8,355 nt of DNA from an uncultured Clostridia bacterium (GTDB lineage: Bacteria; Bacillota; Clostridia; TANB77; CAG-508), in contig CANRBU010000050.1 in NCBI GenBank assembly GCA_947628925.1, positions 1 to 8,355 of the forward strand, read 5' to 3'. Below the pieces are notes generated by a model. The model was not told where the DNA came from and ran no database searches. It saw only the letters and a program-made list of their open reading frames with translations. Of this stretch, positions 1-8,140 are shown piece after piece. The position numbers were made by a program, and so were the translations under genes. Within the stretch, counting starts at the first letter, position 1. Each line of letters starts with the position of its first letter.

Positions 1-1380
1 ACATATGTAAAAGAAGATACTTTTGTGCCAATAAAAAAAGTTGCTATGAATAAAACAGAAATAAAAGAGCAATTATTACAAATACCGGGTGTTATGATAA
101 ATTCTATTGATGGAAGAGTATATCCATATGGAAAAGAAGTAGCACATGTTACAGGATATGTGCAAGCAATTAGTCAAGAAATACTAGAACAAAAACAAGA
201 TAAAGGTTATAATAGCAGTAGTGTTATTGGAAAAACAGGAATTGAAGCAGCTTGTGAAGATGAAATTAGAGGAATTGATGGTGTTGAAATATATATTATT
301 GATGAAAATGGAAATAGAATAAAAGATATTGCAAAACAAGATAAAAAAGACGGAAAAGACATTCAATTAACAATTGATATGAATTTGCAAAAAAAGGCAT
401 ATCAACAATTAGAAAAAGACAAAGGCTTTTTTGTTATTATGAATCCAGAAACAGGTGAAATGTTGGCACTTGTTAGCACACCAACATTTGATGCAAATGA
501 TTTTGTAGTAGGTTTAACAAATACAGAATGGGAAAAATTAAATAATGACACATCAAAACCATTATATACTAGATTTTTGCAAAGCTATTGTCCAGGTTCA
601 ACTTTCAAACCAATTACAGCAGGAATAGCACTAACAAATAATACTATTGACAAAAATACTACATATACATATAATAATCTAAGCTGGCAAAAAGATAGTA
701 GCTGGGGAAATTATCATGTAACAACATTAACAGAATATTCAGGAGATAAAAATGTAACAAATGCTTTAATCCATTCAGATAATATATTTTTTGCACAAGC
801 AGCTTTAAATATTGGAAAAGATACATATGTAGACAATCTGCAAAAAATAGGTTTTGGAAAAGAAATAGAATTTCCATTAGCTATCAAGAAATCACAATAT
901 GCCAATGGTGAAACAATAGAAAGAGAAATAAAATTGGCAGATACAGGATATGGCCAAGGAGACTTATTAGTAAACCCAATTCACATGGCATCAATCTATT
1001 CAGCTTTTGCAAATAGCGGCAAAATGGTAAAACCATATTTATTATATGATAATGGAAAAATAAGCTATACTAATGAAAATGCATTTTCTGAAGAAGCAAC
1101 AGATATTGTAAAAAATGCACTTCTTCAAGTTGTTGAAAATCCAACAGGTACAGCACATGACATGAAAATGAATAGTGTGCAGATTGCAGGAAAAACAGGT
1201 ACAGCAGAATTAAAACAATCAAGTGATGACACAGATAGTGGAACATTAGGCTGGTTTGATTGCTTTACAACAAACAGAGAAGGCGGAAATTTGCTTATAA
1301 TTGGTATGGTAGAAAATGTACAAAATAATAGTAGTGGTGGTAGCCATTATGTCATTCAAAAAATAAGGAACATATTGTAA
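1..1380 (+). CDS. Class B penicillin-binding protein (MecA/PBP3-like D,D-transpeptidase), 5'-truncated by window edge
   Basis: Peptidoglycan transpeptidase that cross-links stem peptides on the outer face of the membrane. The frame is open from base 1, so the true start lies upstream; the GTG at 25 is probably only an internal valine. Counting from 25 (451 residues), the first ~100 residues match the end of the dimerisation domain (RVYPYGKEVAHVTGY near 36-50). The transpeptidase domain follows, with all three active-site motifs: STFK at 192-195 (nucleophile Ser192, Lys195), SDN at 251-253 and KTGT at 390-393. Relatives of this kind are about 650-700 residues long, so roughly 200 N-terminal residues, including the membrane anchor and any NTF2-like MecA N-domain, are missing here. 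The phrase GSTFKPITAGIALTNN suggests the MecA/PBP3 branch rather than the SpoVD/PBP2B type, but the subgroup is inferred. Beta-lactam resistance cannot be read from the sequence. The next gene starts 28 bases later with no terminator between. Confidence 0.9.
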   Translation, partial: TYVKEDTFVPIKKVAMNKTEIKEQLLQIPGVMINSIDGRVYPYGKEVAHVTGYVQAISQEILEQKQDKGYNSSSVIGKTGIEAACEDEIRGIDGVEIYIIDENGNRIKDIAKQDKKDGKDIQLTIDMNLQKKAYQQLEKDKGFFVIMNPETGEMLALVSTPTFDANDFVVGLTNTEWEKLNNDTSKPLYTRFLQSYCPGSTFKPITAGIALTNNTIDKNTTYTYNNLSWQKDSSWGNYHVTTLTEYSGDKNVTNALIHSDNIFFAQAALNIGKDTYVDNLQKIGFGKEIEFPLAIKKSQYANGETIEREIKLADTGYGQGDLLVNPIHMASIYSAFANSGKMVKPYLLYDNGKISYTNENAFSEEATDIVKNALLQVVENPTGTAHDMKMNSVQIAGKTGTAELKQSSDDTDSGTLGWFDCFTTNREGGNLLIIGMVENVQNNSSGGSHYVIQKIRNIL

Positions 1381-1391
1381 TTTTATACACG

Positions 1392-1402
1392 AAAGGGTGA
1401 TT
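1392..1402 (+). promoter_or_regulatory. Ribosome binding site that decides the ABC transporter start
   Basis: AAAGGGTGATT fits the 16S anti-Shine-Dalgarno complement AAAGGAGGTGAT with a two-base gap. The AAAGG block lies 12 bases before the ATG at 1409. The same geometry occurs at purM (AAAGGA at 4172-4177, 12 bases before ATG) and purL (AAAGGA at 5231-5236, 12 bases before ATG), and all three keep a following GTGA. A GTG start at 1397 would lie inside this site, so ATG 1409 is preferred. Confidence 0.7.
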
Positions 1403-1408
1403 AAAAGA

Positions 1409-4012
1409 ATGCTAAAATTAAAAAACATAACTAAAGACTATGTAGCTGGAGATAGTGTGGTTCATGCTCTAAAGGGAATTAATATCGAATTTAGAAAAAG
1501 TGAATTTGTTGCTATCCTAGGACAAAGTGGAGGAGGAAAAACCACTTTATTAAACATTATTGGTGGTTTGGATAGATATACAAAAGGAGATTTAATCATC
1601 AATAATAAATCAACAAAAGAATTTAAAGATAAAGATTGGGATGCATACCGTAACTATTCAATAGGGTTTGTATTTCAAAGTTATAACCTAATTCCACACC
1701 AATCAGTATTAGCAAATGTTGAATTAGCACTTACTATTTCAGGAGTATCACGCAAAGAAAGAAAAGAAAGAGCGATAAAAGCATTAGAAGATGTAGGGCT
1801 AAAAGAACAAATTTATAAAAGGCCAAACCAACTATCAGGAGGACAGATGCAAAGAGTTGCAATAGCAAGAGCCTTAGTAAATAACCCAGACATCATTTTA
1901 GCAGATGAACCAACAGGAGCTCTAGATACACACACAAGTGTGCAAATTATGGAGATTTTAAAAGAAATATCAAAAGATAAACTAATTATCATGGTAACAC
2001 ATAATCCTGATTTAGCAGAAAAATATGCAACAAGAATTGTAAAAATACTAGATGGAGAAATTACAGATGATTCAAATCCATATACAAAAGCTGATGAGAA
2101 AAAAGAAACAAACAAAGCAAAAAATGGCAGAACATCTATGAAATTTTTTACAGCATTACGTCTAAGTTTAAATAATTTGATGACTAAAAAAGGAAGAACG
2201 ATATTAACATCATTTGCAGGAAGTATAGGAATTATAGGAATTGCACTAATATTAGCAATTTCTACAGGTGTTAATAATTATATTAGAAAAGTAGAAGAAG
2301 ATACACTTTCATCATATCCAATTATGATTGAAAAATCAACAATAGATATGGCAAGCATGATGGAAATTATGATGGGAGAGCTAGAATCAGAAGGCGAATA
2401 TGAAGAAGGCAAAATTCACTCAGCAGATATCATGAACAAAATGATTGCAACACTTTCAAACAAAAAAGAAAATAACAATTTAGCTGAACTAAAAAAATAT
2501 TTAGATGAAGAAAACAATCCAATTGCTGAAAACAGTAATGCAATCAAATATAATTATTCATTAAAAATTAATTTATATAAAGAAGATACTGAAAATGGAA
2601 TTGTAAAAGTAAACCCAAGCACAGTAATGAATGCTATGGGAATGGGCGATATCATGGAAGCACAAGCCAATAGCCAATTAACAGACATGATAGGTGGAAG
2701 TTCAGTTATGGTTTCAAATACTGATGTTTGGACTGAATTGTTAGATAATCAAGAACTATTAGAATCACAATATGACATAATTGCAGGAAATTGGCCAAAG
2801 GCATATAATGAAGTAGTATTGATTGTTGGAGAAGATAATGAGATAAGTGATTATACTTTATATTCATTAGGTTTAAAAAATCAAGATGAATTAAAACAAA
2901 AATGGCAAGCAATTCAAGATGGAAAAACAGTAGAAGAAGATGAGAAAACTACATACACATATGAAGATTTGCTAAACTTATCTTATAAACTTGTTTTAAA
3001 TGCAGAATATTATGAAAAATTAAATAATGTATGGATAGATAAAAGTGAAGATGAAGAATATTTAAAACAAAAAATAGAAAATAGTGAAAGTATTAAAATT
3101 GTCGGAATTGTAAAGCAAAATGAACAAAGTGTAGCGACCAGTTTGCAAGGAATGGTTGGATATACAAAAGAATTAAAAGAATATGTAATAAATAAATCAA
3201 ATGAACAAGAGATAGTAAAAGAACAAAAAGAAAATCCGGAAATAAATGTATTTTCAGGTTTAAAATTCCCAGAAGAAGATACAAAAAACAATTATGCACA
3301 ATTAACAGATGAGCAAAGGATGGCAATGAGTAATCTGAGTGCAGAAGAAATTGCAAAAATGATGGAAACATATGCACAAAATCAAGATGCAACTTATGAG
3401 AAAAATTTGGAAAAATTAAGTGCAATAGATTTAACAGAACCAACATCTATAAACATTTATCCAAAAAACTTTGATGCAAAAGATACTATAGCAAACGAAA
3501 TTGAAAATTACAATGAAAGACAGAGAGATAGTGGAAAAGAAGAGAATGTAATTAATTATACAGATGTTATAGGTGTTATGATGAAATCTGTTAGTCAAAT
3601 TATCAATACAATAAGTTATGTGTTGATGGCGTTTGTGGCTATTTCATTAATTGTTTCTAGTATTATGATTGGTATTATTACCTATATTTCAGTATTAGAA
3701 AGAACAAAAGAAATAGGAATTTTAAGAGCAATAGGTGCATCAAAAAAAGATGTTTCCAGAGTATTTAAAGCAGAAACTTTTATAATAGGACTTATTTCTG
3801 GTATATTGGGAATAGGAATAACAATATTGTTGACAATACCAATAAATGCTGTTATTTATAAAGTAACAAATGTAATGGTAAATGCAATGGTACCACCAAT
3901 TGCTGGGGCTATTTTAATATTAATTAGTATGTTATTAACTATTATTGCAGGATTAATTCCTTCAAAATTAGCAAGTAAAAAAGATCCAGTTGAAGCACTA
4001 AGAACAGAATAA
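1409..4012 (+). CDS. ABC transporter, fused ATPase and FtsX-type permease (MacB-like topology)
   Basis: Membrane ABC protein of 867 residues with ATPase and permease in one chain. Residues 1-~225 form the nucleotide-binding domain of the LolD/MacB family: Walker A GQSGGGKTT (Lys44), signature LSGGQ (142-146), Walker B ILADEP (Asp166, Glu167) and the switch His198. TM1 is at about 268-288. A large, mostly acidic extracellular region of about 435 residues follows. Three more helices lie at about 732-763, 788-811 and 832-853, with the FtsX-domain signature ERTKEIGILRAIGAS after TM2 (764-778). One helix, a big outer domain and three helices is the MacB arrangement; such proteins act as dimers and often work as mechanotransmission pumps or in export of peptides, lipoproteins or toxins. 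The substrate is unknown, and no membrane-fusion partner or two-component system is visible. The start is ATG 1409, not GTG 1397, on ribosome-site grounds. Probably co-transcribed with the upstream penicillin-binding protein. Confidence 0.9.
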   Translation: MLKLKNITKDYVAGDSVVHALKGINIEFRKSEFVAILGQSGGGKTTLLNIIGGLDRYTKGDLIINNKSTKEFKDKDWDAYRNYSIGFVFQSYNLIPHQSVLANVELALTISGVSRKERKERAIKALEDVGLKEQIYKRPNQLSGGQMQRVAIARALVNNPDIILADEPTGALDTHTSVQIMEILKEISKDKLIIMVTHNPDLAEKYATRIVKILDGEITDDSNPYTKADEKKETNKAKNGRTSMKFFTALRLSLNNLMTKKGRTILTSFAGSIGIIGIALILAISTGVNNYIRKVEEDTLSSYPIMIEKSTIDMASMMEIMMGELESEGEYEEGKIHSADIMNKMIATLSNKKENNNLAELKKYLDEENNPIAENSNAIKYNYSLKINLYKEDTENGIVKVNPSTVMNAMGMGDIMEAQANSQLTDMIGGSSVMVSNTDVWTELLDNQELLESQYDIIAGNWPKAYNEVVLIVGEDNEISDYTLYSLGLKNQDELKQKWQAIQDGKTVEEDEKTTYTYEDLLNLSYKLVLNAEYYEKLNNVWIDKSEDEEYLKQKIENSESIKIVGIVKQNEQSVATSLQGMVGYTKELKEYVINKSNEQEIVKEQKENPEINVFSGLKFPEEDTKNNYAQLTDEQRMAMSNLSAEEIAKMMETYAQNQDATYEKNLEKLSAIDLTEPTSINIYPKNFDAKDTIANEIENYNERQRDSGKEENVINYTDVIGVMMKSVSQIINTISYVLMAFVAISLIVSSIMIGIITYISVLERTKEIGILRAIGASKKDVSRVFKAETFIIGLISGILGIGITILLTIPINAVIYKVTNVMVNAMVPPIAGAILILISMLLTIIAGLIPSKLASKKDPVEALRTE

Positions 4013-4042
4013 AAAAATTTAGTTAAAAATAATAAAAAAATC

Positions 4043-4071
4043 TTGCTTATAGTCAAAAAATGTAATATAAT
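4043..4071 (+). promoter_or_regulatory. Predicted sigma-A promoter for purM-purL
   Basis: TTGCTT at 4043-4048 and a perfect TATAAT at 4066-4071 are separated by exactly 17 bases. The DNA just upstream (4012-4040) is rich in A/T tracts, like an UP element. Transcription would start near 4078, giving a leader of about 112 bases before the purM ATG. No PurR-type box and no purine or PRPP riboswitch aptamer could be recognised in this leader. Confidence 0.65.
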
Positions 4072-4109
4072 GAATATGCTATTTAGTATCATAAAGAAAA
4101 ATAATTAAA

Positions 4110-4157
4110 AATTAACTACGTCAAGTCATTCTTGACGCAGTTAATTAATTGTTTTTT
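4110..4157 (+). terminator. Terminator-like hairpin in the ABC-purM gap / purM leader
   Basis: Left arm 4110-4125 pairs with right arm 4131-4146: CGTCAAG with CTTGACG next to the 5-base loop TCATT, then one A-C mismatch (4118/4138), then AATTAACT with AGTTAATT. That makes 15 pairs out of 16. A run of six T follows at 4152-4157, five bases after the stem, so it is not a textbook intrinsic terminator. It may end transcripts from the ABC gene. Because it lies downstream of the predicted purM promoter, purM transcription from that promoter must pass through it, so it could also be an attenuator. Confidence 0.55.
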
Positions 4158-4189
4158 AAGTGGTACTTTAGAAAGGAATGTGATAAATC

Positions 4190-5227
4190 ATGGAAAAAAG
4201 TTTTAGCGAAAGCTACAAACAGGCAGGAGTTGACGTAACAGCAGGCTATAAATCAGTAGAACTAATGAAAGAAGCGGTAAAAAGTACATATAATAAATCA
4301 GTCATATCAGATCTAGGTGGATTTGGTGGACTTTTCGCACCAGATATTAAAGGAATTAATGAACCAATTTTAGTTTCAGGTACAGATGGAGTAGGTACCA
4401 AATTAAAATTGGCTTTTTTGATGAACAAACATGATACAATAGGACAAGACTGTGTTGCAATGTGTGTAAATGATGTTATATGTTGTGGGGCTAAACCATT
4501 GTTTTTCCTAGATTATATGGCACTAGGAAAAAATATTCCAGAAGTTGTAGCAACTATTGTAAAAGGTGTTGCAGATGGTTGCAAACTTGCAGGCTGTAGC
4601 TTGATAGGAGGAGAAACAGCTGAAATGCCAGGATTTTACCAAGAAGGAGAATATGATTTAGCAGGATTTAATGTTGGTATTGTCGACAAAGAAAAAATTA
4701 TAGACAGTAATTTAATAGAAATAGGTGATAAAGTTATAGGAATTGCATCATCAGGAGTTCATTCAAACGGTTTTTCACTAGTAAGAAAGATTTTTAACAT
4801 TAACCAAGAAACAATAAAACAATATTATGAAGAATTAGGAACAACTTTGGGAGAATGTTTATTAACACCTACAAAAATATATGTAAAACCAGTTTTAGAG
4901 TTACTAAACAAGATTCAAGTTAAAGGAATATCACATATTACAGGTGGAGGCTTTTATGAAAATATGCCACGTATGTTAAAAGAAGGAGTAGCTTTAAAAA
5001 TTTACAAAGACTCATATCCTGTGCTTCCAATATTTGACTTAATTAAAAAAACTGGAAATATTCCTGAAAGAGATATGTATAACACATTTAATATGGGAAT
5101 AGGAATGGCAATTATCGTAAAAAAAGAAGATGCTTCAAAAGCAATAGAAATTTTACAAGAACAGGGCGAAAAAGCATATGAAATAGGAGAAGTTACTGAA
5201 GGAAACAAAGAAATAAATATTATATAA
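4190..5227 (+). CDS. purM: Phosphoribosylformylglycinamidine cyclo-ligase (AIR synthetase)
   Basis: Cytosolic enzyme of de novo purine synthesis: ATP-dependent ring closure of FGAM to 5-aminoimidazole ribonucleotide. At 345 residues it has the usual family length. Family motifs are all present: DLGGFGGLF at 41-49, the ATP/phosphate loop GTDGVGTKLKLA at 64-75, GGETAEMPGFY at 140-150, SSGVHSNGFSLVR at 187-199, HITGGGFYENMPR at 249-261 and the C-terminal YNTFNMGIGM at 297-306. The start at ATG 4190 is supported by AAAGGA at 4172-4177 and by the standard PurM opening (YKQAGVDVTAGY). purL, the enzyme that makes its substrate, follows after 21 bases in the same direction, so the two are very likely one operon. 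Expression probably depends on the promoter at 4043-4071 and the hairpin at 4110-4146. No lesion seen. Confidence 0.97.
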   Translation: MEKSFSESYKQAGVDVTAGYKSVELMKEAVKSTYNKSVISDLGGFGGLFAPDIKGINEPILVSGTDGVGTKLKLAFLMNKHDTIGQDCVAMCVNDVICCGAKPLFFLDYMALGKNIPEVVATIVKGVADGCKLAGCSLIGGETAEMPGFYQEGEYDLAGFNVGIVDKEKIIDSNLIEIGDKVIGIASSGVHSNGFSLVRKIFNINQETIKQYYEELGTTLGECLLTPTKIYVKPVLELLNKIQVKGISHITGGGFYENMPRMLKEGVALKIYKDSYPVLPIFDLIKKTGNIPERDMYNTFNMGIGMAIIVKKEDASKAIEILQEQGEKAYEIGEVTEGNKEINII

Positions 5228-5248
5228 AAGAAAGGAAAGTGAAAATCC

Positions 5249-7720
5249 ATGGGTGTAAAAAGAATCTATGTAAAAAAGAAAGCAGGTTTTGATGTAGAAG
5301 CAAAGGGGCTATTAGAAGATATCAAAGAAAATTTACAAATGACTCAATTACAAAATATTATCGTTTTAAACAGATATGATGTAGAAGGAATCACAGACGA
5401 AAATTTTGAAAAGGCAAAAGGAACAATATTTTCAGAACCACAAGTAGATGAAACATATGAAGAAACATACCAATTTTCAAAAGAAGATAGTGTGTTTGGA
5501 ATTGAATTTTTACCTGGTCAATTTGATCAAAGAGCAAATTCCTTAGAAGAATGTTTGCAAATTGTTGCAGGTGGAAATAGACCTATAGCAAAATCAGCAA
5601 AAATTTATATATTACAAGGAAACTTAACTTCAAATGATGTAGAAAAGATAAAAAAATATATAATAAATCCAGTAGATTCTAGAGAATGTAGTTTAGACAA
5701 ACCAACAAACTTAGAGCAAAAGATGCAAGAACCAGCAGATGTTGCCATTATAGAAGGATTCAAAAATATGACAGATGAAGATGCAGAAAAATTCTATAAA
5801 AAATACGGGTTTGCCATGGATTTAGCAGATTTAAAATTTTGCCAAAAATATTTCCGTGATGTTGAAAAAAGAGATCCAACAATGACAGAAATGAAAATGA
5901 TAGATACATATTGGTCAGACCATTGTAGACATACAACATTTTTAACAAAACTAGAAATATTGGATATAAAATGGGAATTACTAAATAAAATTTATGAACA
6001 ATATTTACATGGGAGAGACCTTGTATATGAAAACCGTAAAGCAAAAGATATTTGTTTGATGGATATTGCAACAATTGCAGTAAAAGAATTAAAAAAAGCA
6101 GGATATTTAACTAATTTAGATGAATCAGAAGAAATAAATGCTTGCAGCTTTAAAGCAGAAATATTAGTAGATGGAAAACCAGAAGAATATTTAATTATGT
6201 TTAAAAATGAAACACATAATCATCCAACAGAAATAGAGCCTTTTGGAGGAGCTGCAACTTGCTTGGGTGGCGCAATCCGTGACCCACTATCAGGAAGAGT
6301 ATATGTTTATCAAGCTATGAGAGTAACTGGATGTGGTGACCCAAGAAAAACTGTAGAAGAAACACTTCCAAACAAATTACCACAACGTAAACTAACAAAT
6401 GAAGCAGCAAGAGGATATAGTTCTTATGGAAATCAAATCGGTTTAGCAACAGGACAAGTAGTAGAACTTTATCATCCAAGATATGTAGCAAAAAGATTAG
6501 AGATTGGTGCATTAGTAGGTGCAGGACCAAAGGAAAATGTTGTGCGTAAAAGACCAATTCCAAGTGATGTTATAATTTTATTAGGAGGAAAAACAGGAAG
6601 AGATGGATGTGGAGGAGCAACAGGCTCTTCAAAAGCACATACAAGTGAATCACTAACAACATGTGGAGCAGAAGTACAAAAAGGAAATGCACCAGAAGAA
6701 AGAAAAATACAAAGACTATTTAGAAATCCAGAAGTAACAAAATTAATAAAAAGATGCAATGACTTTGGAGCAGGTGGTGTATCTGTAGCAATTGGAGAAC
6801 TTGCTGATGGATTAGAAATTAATTTAGATAAAGTACCAAAAAAATATGAAGGATTAGACGGAACGGAACTTGCAATATCAGAATCACAAGAAAGAATGGC
6901 AGTAGTAATAGAGGAAAAAGACATAGAAAAATTCCAAGAACTTGCATCATCAGAAAACATAGAATCAACAGTAGTAGCAAAAGTAACAAAAGAAGCAAGA
7001 ATGAAAATGTACTGGAGAGGAAAATTAATAGTAGACCTATCAAGAGAATTCCTAAACACAAACGGAACTGTAAAAAAAGCAAACGCAAAAATAGAAAAAC
7101 CAGAAGGCCTAGAAAACTATTTTTGTGGAAAAAGGGGCCAGGCCCCTTTTTCCCTAAAAAGCTCAAACTGCATAAAAACAAACGGAGAAAATTGCAATAA
7201 AGTAGAGTTTTGGAAAAGTGTAGTATCAGATTTGAATTGTTGTTCACAAAAAGGTTTGGTGGAAAGATTTGATAGCACAATAGGTGCAGGAACAGTACTT
7301 ATGCCATTTGGAGGAAAATATCAACTTACTCCAACTGAAGCAATGTGTGCAAGAATTCCAACAGCCCATGGATATACAAATTCAGGAACAATAATGTCAT
7401 TTGGATATGATCCATATCTTTCAGAAATAAGCCCATTCCATGGAGCAGTATTTGCAGTAATTGATTCACTTACCAAATATGTAGCAGTTGGAGGAGACTA
7501 TAAAAAAGCATGGTTCACATTCCAAGAGTATTTTGAAAAATTAAGAAATGAGCCTTCAAGATGGGGAAAACCTTTAGCAGCACTTCTTGGAGCATATTTA
7601 GTACAAGAAAAATTGAGCCTTGCATCAATTGGTGGAAAGGACTCTATGTCTGGTTCATATAATGAATTAGATGTACCACCAACACTTACATCGTTTTGTA
7701 TTCGGAGTAGTAGATACTAA
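5249..7720 (+). CDS. purL: Phosphoribosylformylglycinamidine synthase, large single-chain type; main N-terminal fragment ending at a frameshift
   Basis: PurL uses ATP and glutamine to convert FGAR to FGAM. Here 823 residues are readable before the frame breaks. In order: a PurS-like N-terminal region (~1-145); a linker and substrate segment with SDHCRHTTF (223-231); the first AIRS-type ATPase half with FKNETHNHPTEIEPFGG (318-334) and GGKTGRDGCGGATGSS (446-461); NDFGAGG (504-510); and the second half with CSQKGLVERFDSTIGAGT (665-682), GYDPYLSEISPFHGAV (719-734) and GGKDSMSG (795-802). The family sequence is left at Arg819 (CGG at 7703-7705), after which only a few spurious residues precede the TAA. 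The true continuation lies one frame on, starting GGA at 7704 (GVVDTNKVV). Complete enzymes of this single-chain type are about 1,250 residues with a C-terminal glutaminase. ATG 5249 has AAAGGA 12 bases upstream. Residues 627-635 (GKRGQAPFS) are encoded by a palindromic insert. Whether the gene is a real pseudogene or carries sequence errors is open. Confidence 0.92.
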   Translation: MGVKRIYVKKKAGFDVEAKGLLEDIKENLQMTQLQNIIVLNRYDVEGITDENFEKAKGTIFSEPQVDETYEETYQFSKEDSVFGIEFLPGQFDQRANSLEECLQIVAGGNRPIAKSAKIYILQGNLTSNDVEKIKKYIINPVDSRECSLDKPTNLEQKMQEPADVAIIEGFKNMTDEDAEKFYKKYGFAMDLADLKFCQKYFRDVEKRDPTMTEMKMIDTYWSDHCRHTTFLTKLEILDIKWELLNKIYEQYLHGRDLVYENRKAKDICLMDIATIAVKELKKAGYLTNLDESEEINACSFKAEILVDGKPEEYLIMFKNETHNHPTEIEPFGGAATCLGGAIRDPLSGRVYVYQAMRVTGCGDPRKTVEETLPNKLPQRKLTNEAARGYSSYGNQIGLATGQVVELYHPRYVAKRLEIGALVGAGPKENVVRKRPIPSDVIILLGGKTGRDGCGGATGSSKAHTSESLTTCGAEVQKGNAPEERKIQRLFRNPEVTKLIKRCNDFGAGGVSVAIGELADGLEINLDKVPKKYEGLDGTELAISESQERMAVVIEEKDIEKFQELASSENIESTVVAKVTKEARMKMYWRGKLIVDLSREFLNTNGTVKKANAKIEKPEGLENYFCGKRGQAPFSLKSSNCIKTNGENCNKVEFWKSVVSDLNCCSQKGLVERFDSTIGAGTVLMPFGGKYQLTPTEAMCARIPTAHGYTNSGTIMSFGYDPYLSEISPFHGAVFAVIDSLTKYVAVGGDYKKAWFTFQEYFEKLRNEPSRWGKPLAALLGAYLVQEKLSLASIGGKDSMSGSYNELDVPPTLTSFCIRSSRY
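7120..7160. repeat. GC-rich palindromic element inserted in frame within purL (terminator-shaped)
   Basis: Positions 7127-7153 are a perfect palindrome: 13-base arms (GGAAAAAGGGGCC and its complement) around a single central A at 7140. An outer T5/A5 pair (7120-7124 with 7156-7160) extends it to 41 bases, interrupted by one G-T wobble and one T-C mismatch. It stands out against the A+T-rich surroundings. In the purL frame it reads GKRGQAPFS, between NYF and FWKSVVSDLN, where the enzyme family has a variable linker. A GC stem preceded by five A and followed by five T is also the shape of a bidirectional intrinsic terminator. From memory, similar palindromes recur in low-GC Clostridia; this could not be checked here. 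Confidence 0.75.
7703..7703 (+). other. +1 frameshift site in purL
   Basis: The frame reads PTLTSFCI up to ATT at 7700-7702. Leaving out the C at 7703 gives ATT GGA GTA GTA GAT, that is I-G-V-V-D-T-N-K, the expected PurL continuation. With the C present the frame runs CGG AGT AGT AGA TAC TAA and stops at 7718-7720. The site is not a homopolymer. Confidence 0.85.
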
Positions 7721-7844
7721 TAAAGTTGTATCAAATGAATTTAAAAAATCAGGTTCAAAAGTATATATATTAAAAACTAAATATACAGAAGAATTAATAC
7801 CAGATTTTGAAGACTTAAAAGAAAATTATGAAATAATACATAAA

Positions 7845-7847
7845 TAA
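7845..7847 (+). other. In-frame TAA within purL continuation
   Basis: The codons read CAT AAA TAA AAA AAA GGA, where the family has a sequence like I-H-(2-4 residues)-K-x-G-K. Moving the T one base to the left (AAA ATA AAA) or replacing it with A restores an open frame of plausible sequence. The site lies between runs of three and eight A, so compensating homopolymer miscounts would produce it as easily as a true mutation. Confidence 0.8.
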
Positions 7848-8140
7848 AAAAAAGGAAAAGCAATATCAGTTGCTACAATTAGGCAATATGGAATAGCAGA
7901 TACTTTAAGCAAAATGTGCTTTGGTAATAAAATAGGATTTGAATTTAAAACAGAAAAATGTTTATTTAAACCACGTTATGGATCTTTCATAATAGAGGCG
8001 GAAGAAGAAATAAATATAGATAAATTAGAGCTTTTAGGAAATACAATTAAAGAAAAAGAAATAAGAATATCAGAAAATGAAACACTTGATTTAGAAGAAC
8101 TTATAAAAATATGGGAAGAACCATTAGAAAAAGTATTTCC

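Noticed and set aside
1397..1408. GTG 1397 as the start of the ABC transporter
   Set aside because: It lies within the ribosome binding site; ATG 1409 has the same spacing as the purM and purL starts.
4070..4108. Short leader peptide (ATG 4070 or 4076) ending just before the hairpin
   Set aside because: The first ATG overlaps the -10 box and the second lies at the predicted transcription start, with no ribosome binding site; there is no run of regulatory codons.
4078..4189. Purine, PRPP or other riboswitch upstream of purM
   Set aside because: No aptamer consensus could be found; the leader contains one simple hairpin only.
6472..7059. Long antisense open frame (195 codons) opposite purL
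   Set aside because: It is the complement of strongly conserved PurL coding sequence, and its translation has no recognisable family; a shadow frame.
7848..7854. A AAA AAG slippery heptamer as a programmed -1 frameshift site
   Set aside because: It lies after the in-frame TAA, and the PurL sequence continues in the same frame on both sides, so a -1 shift would not help.
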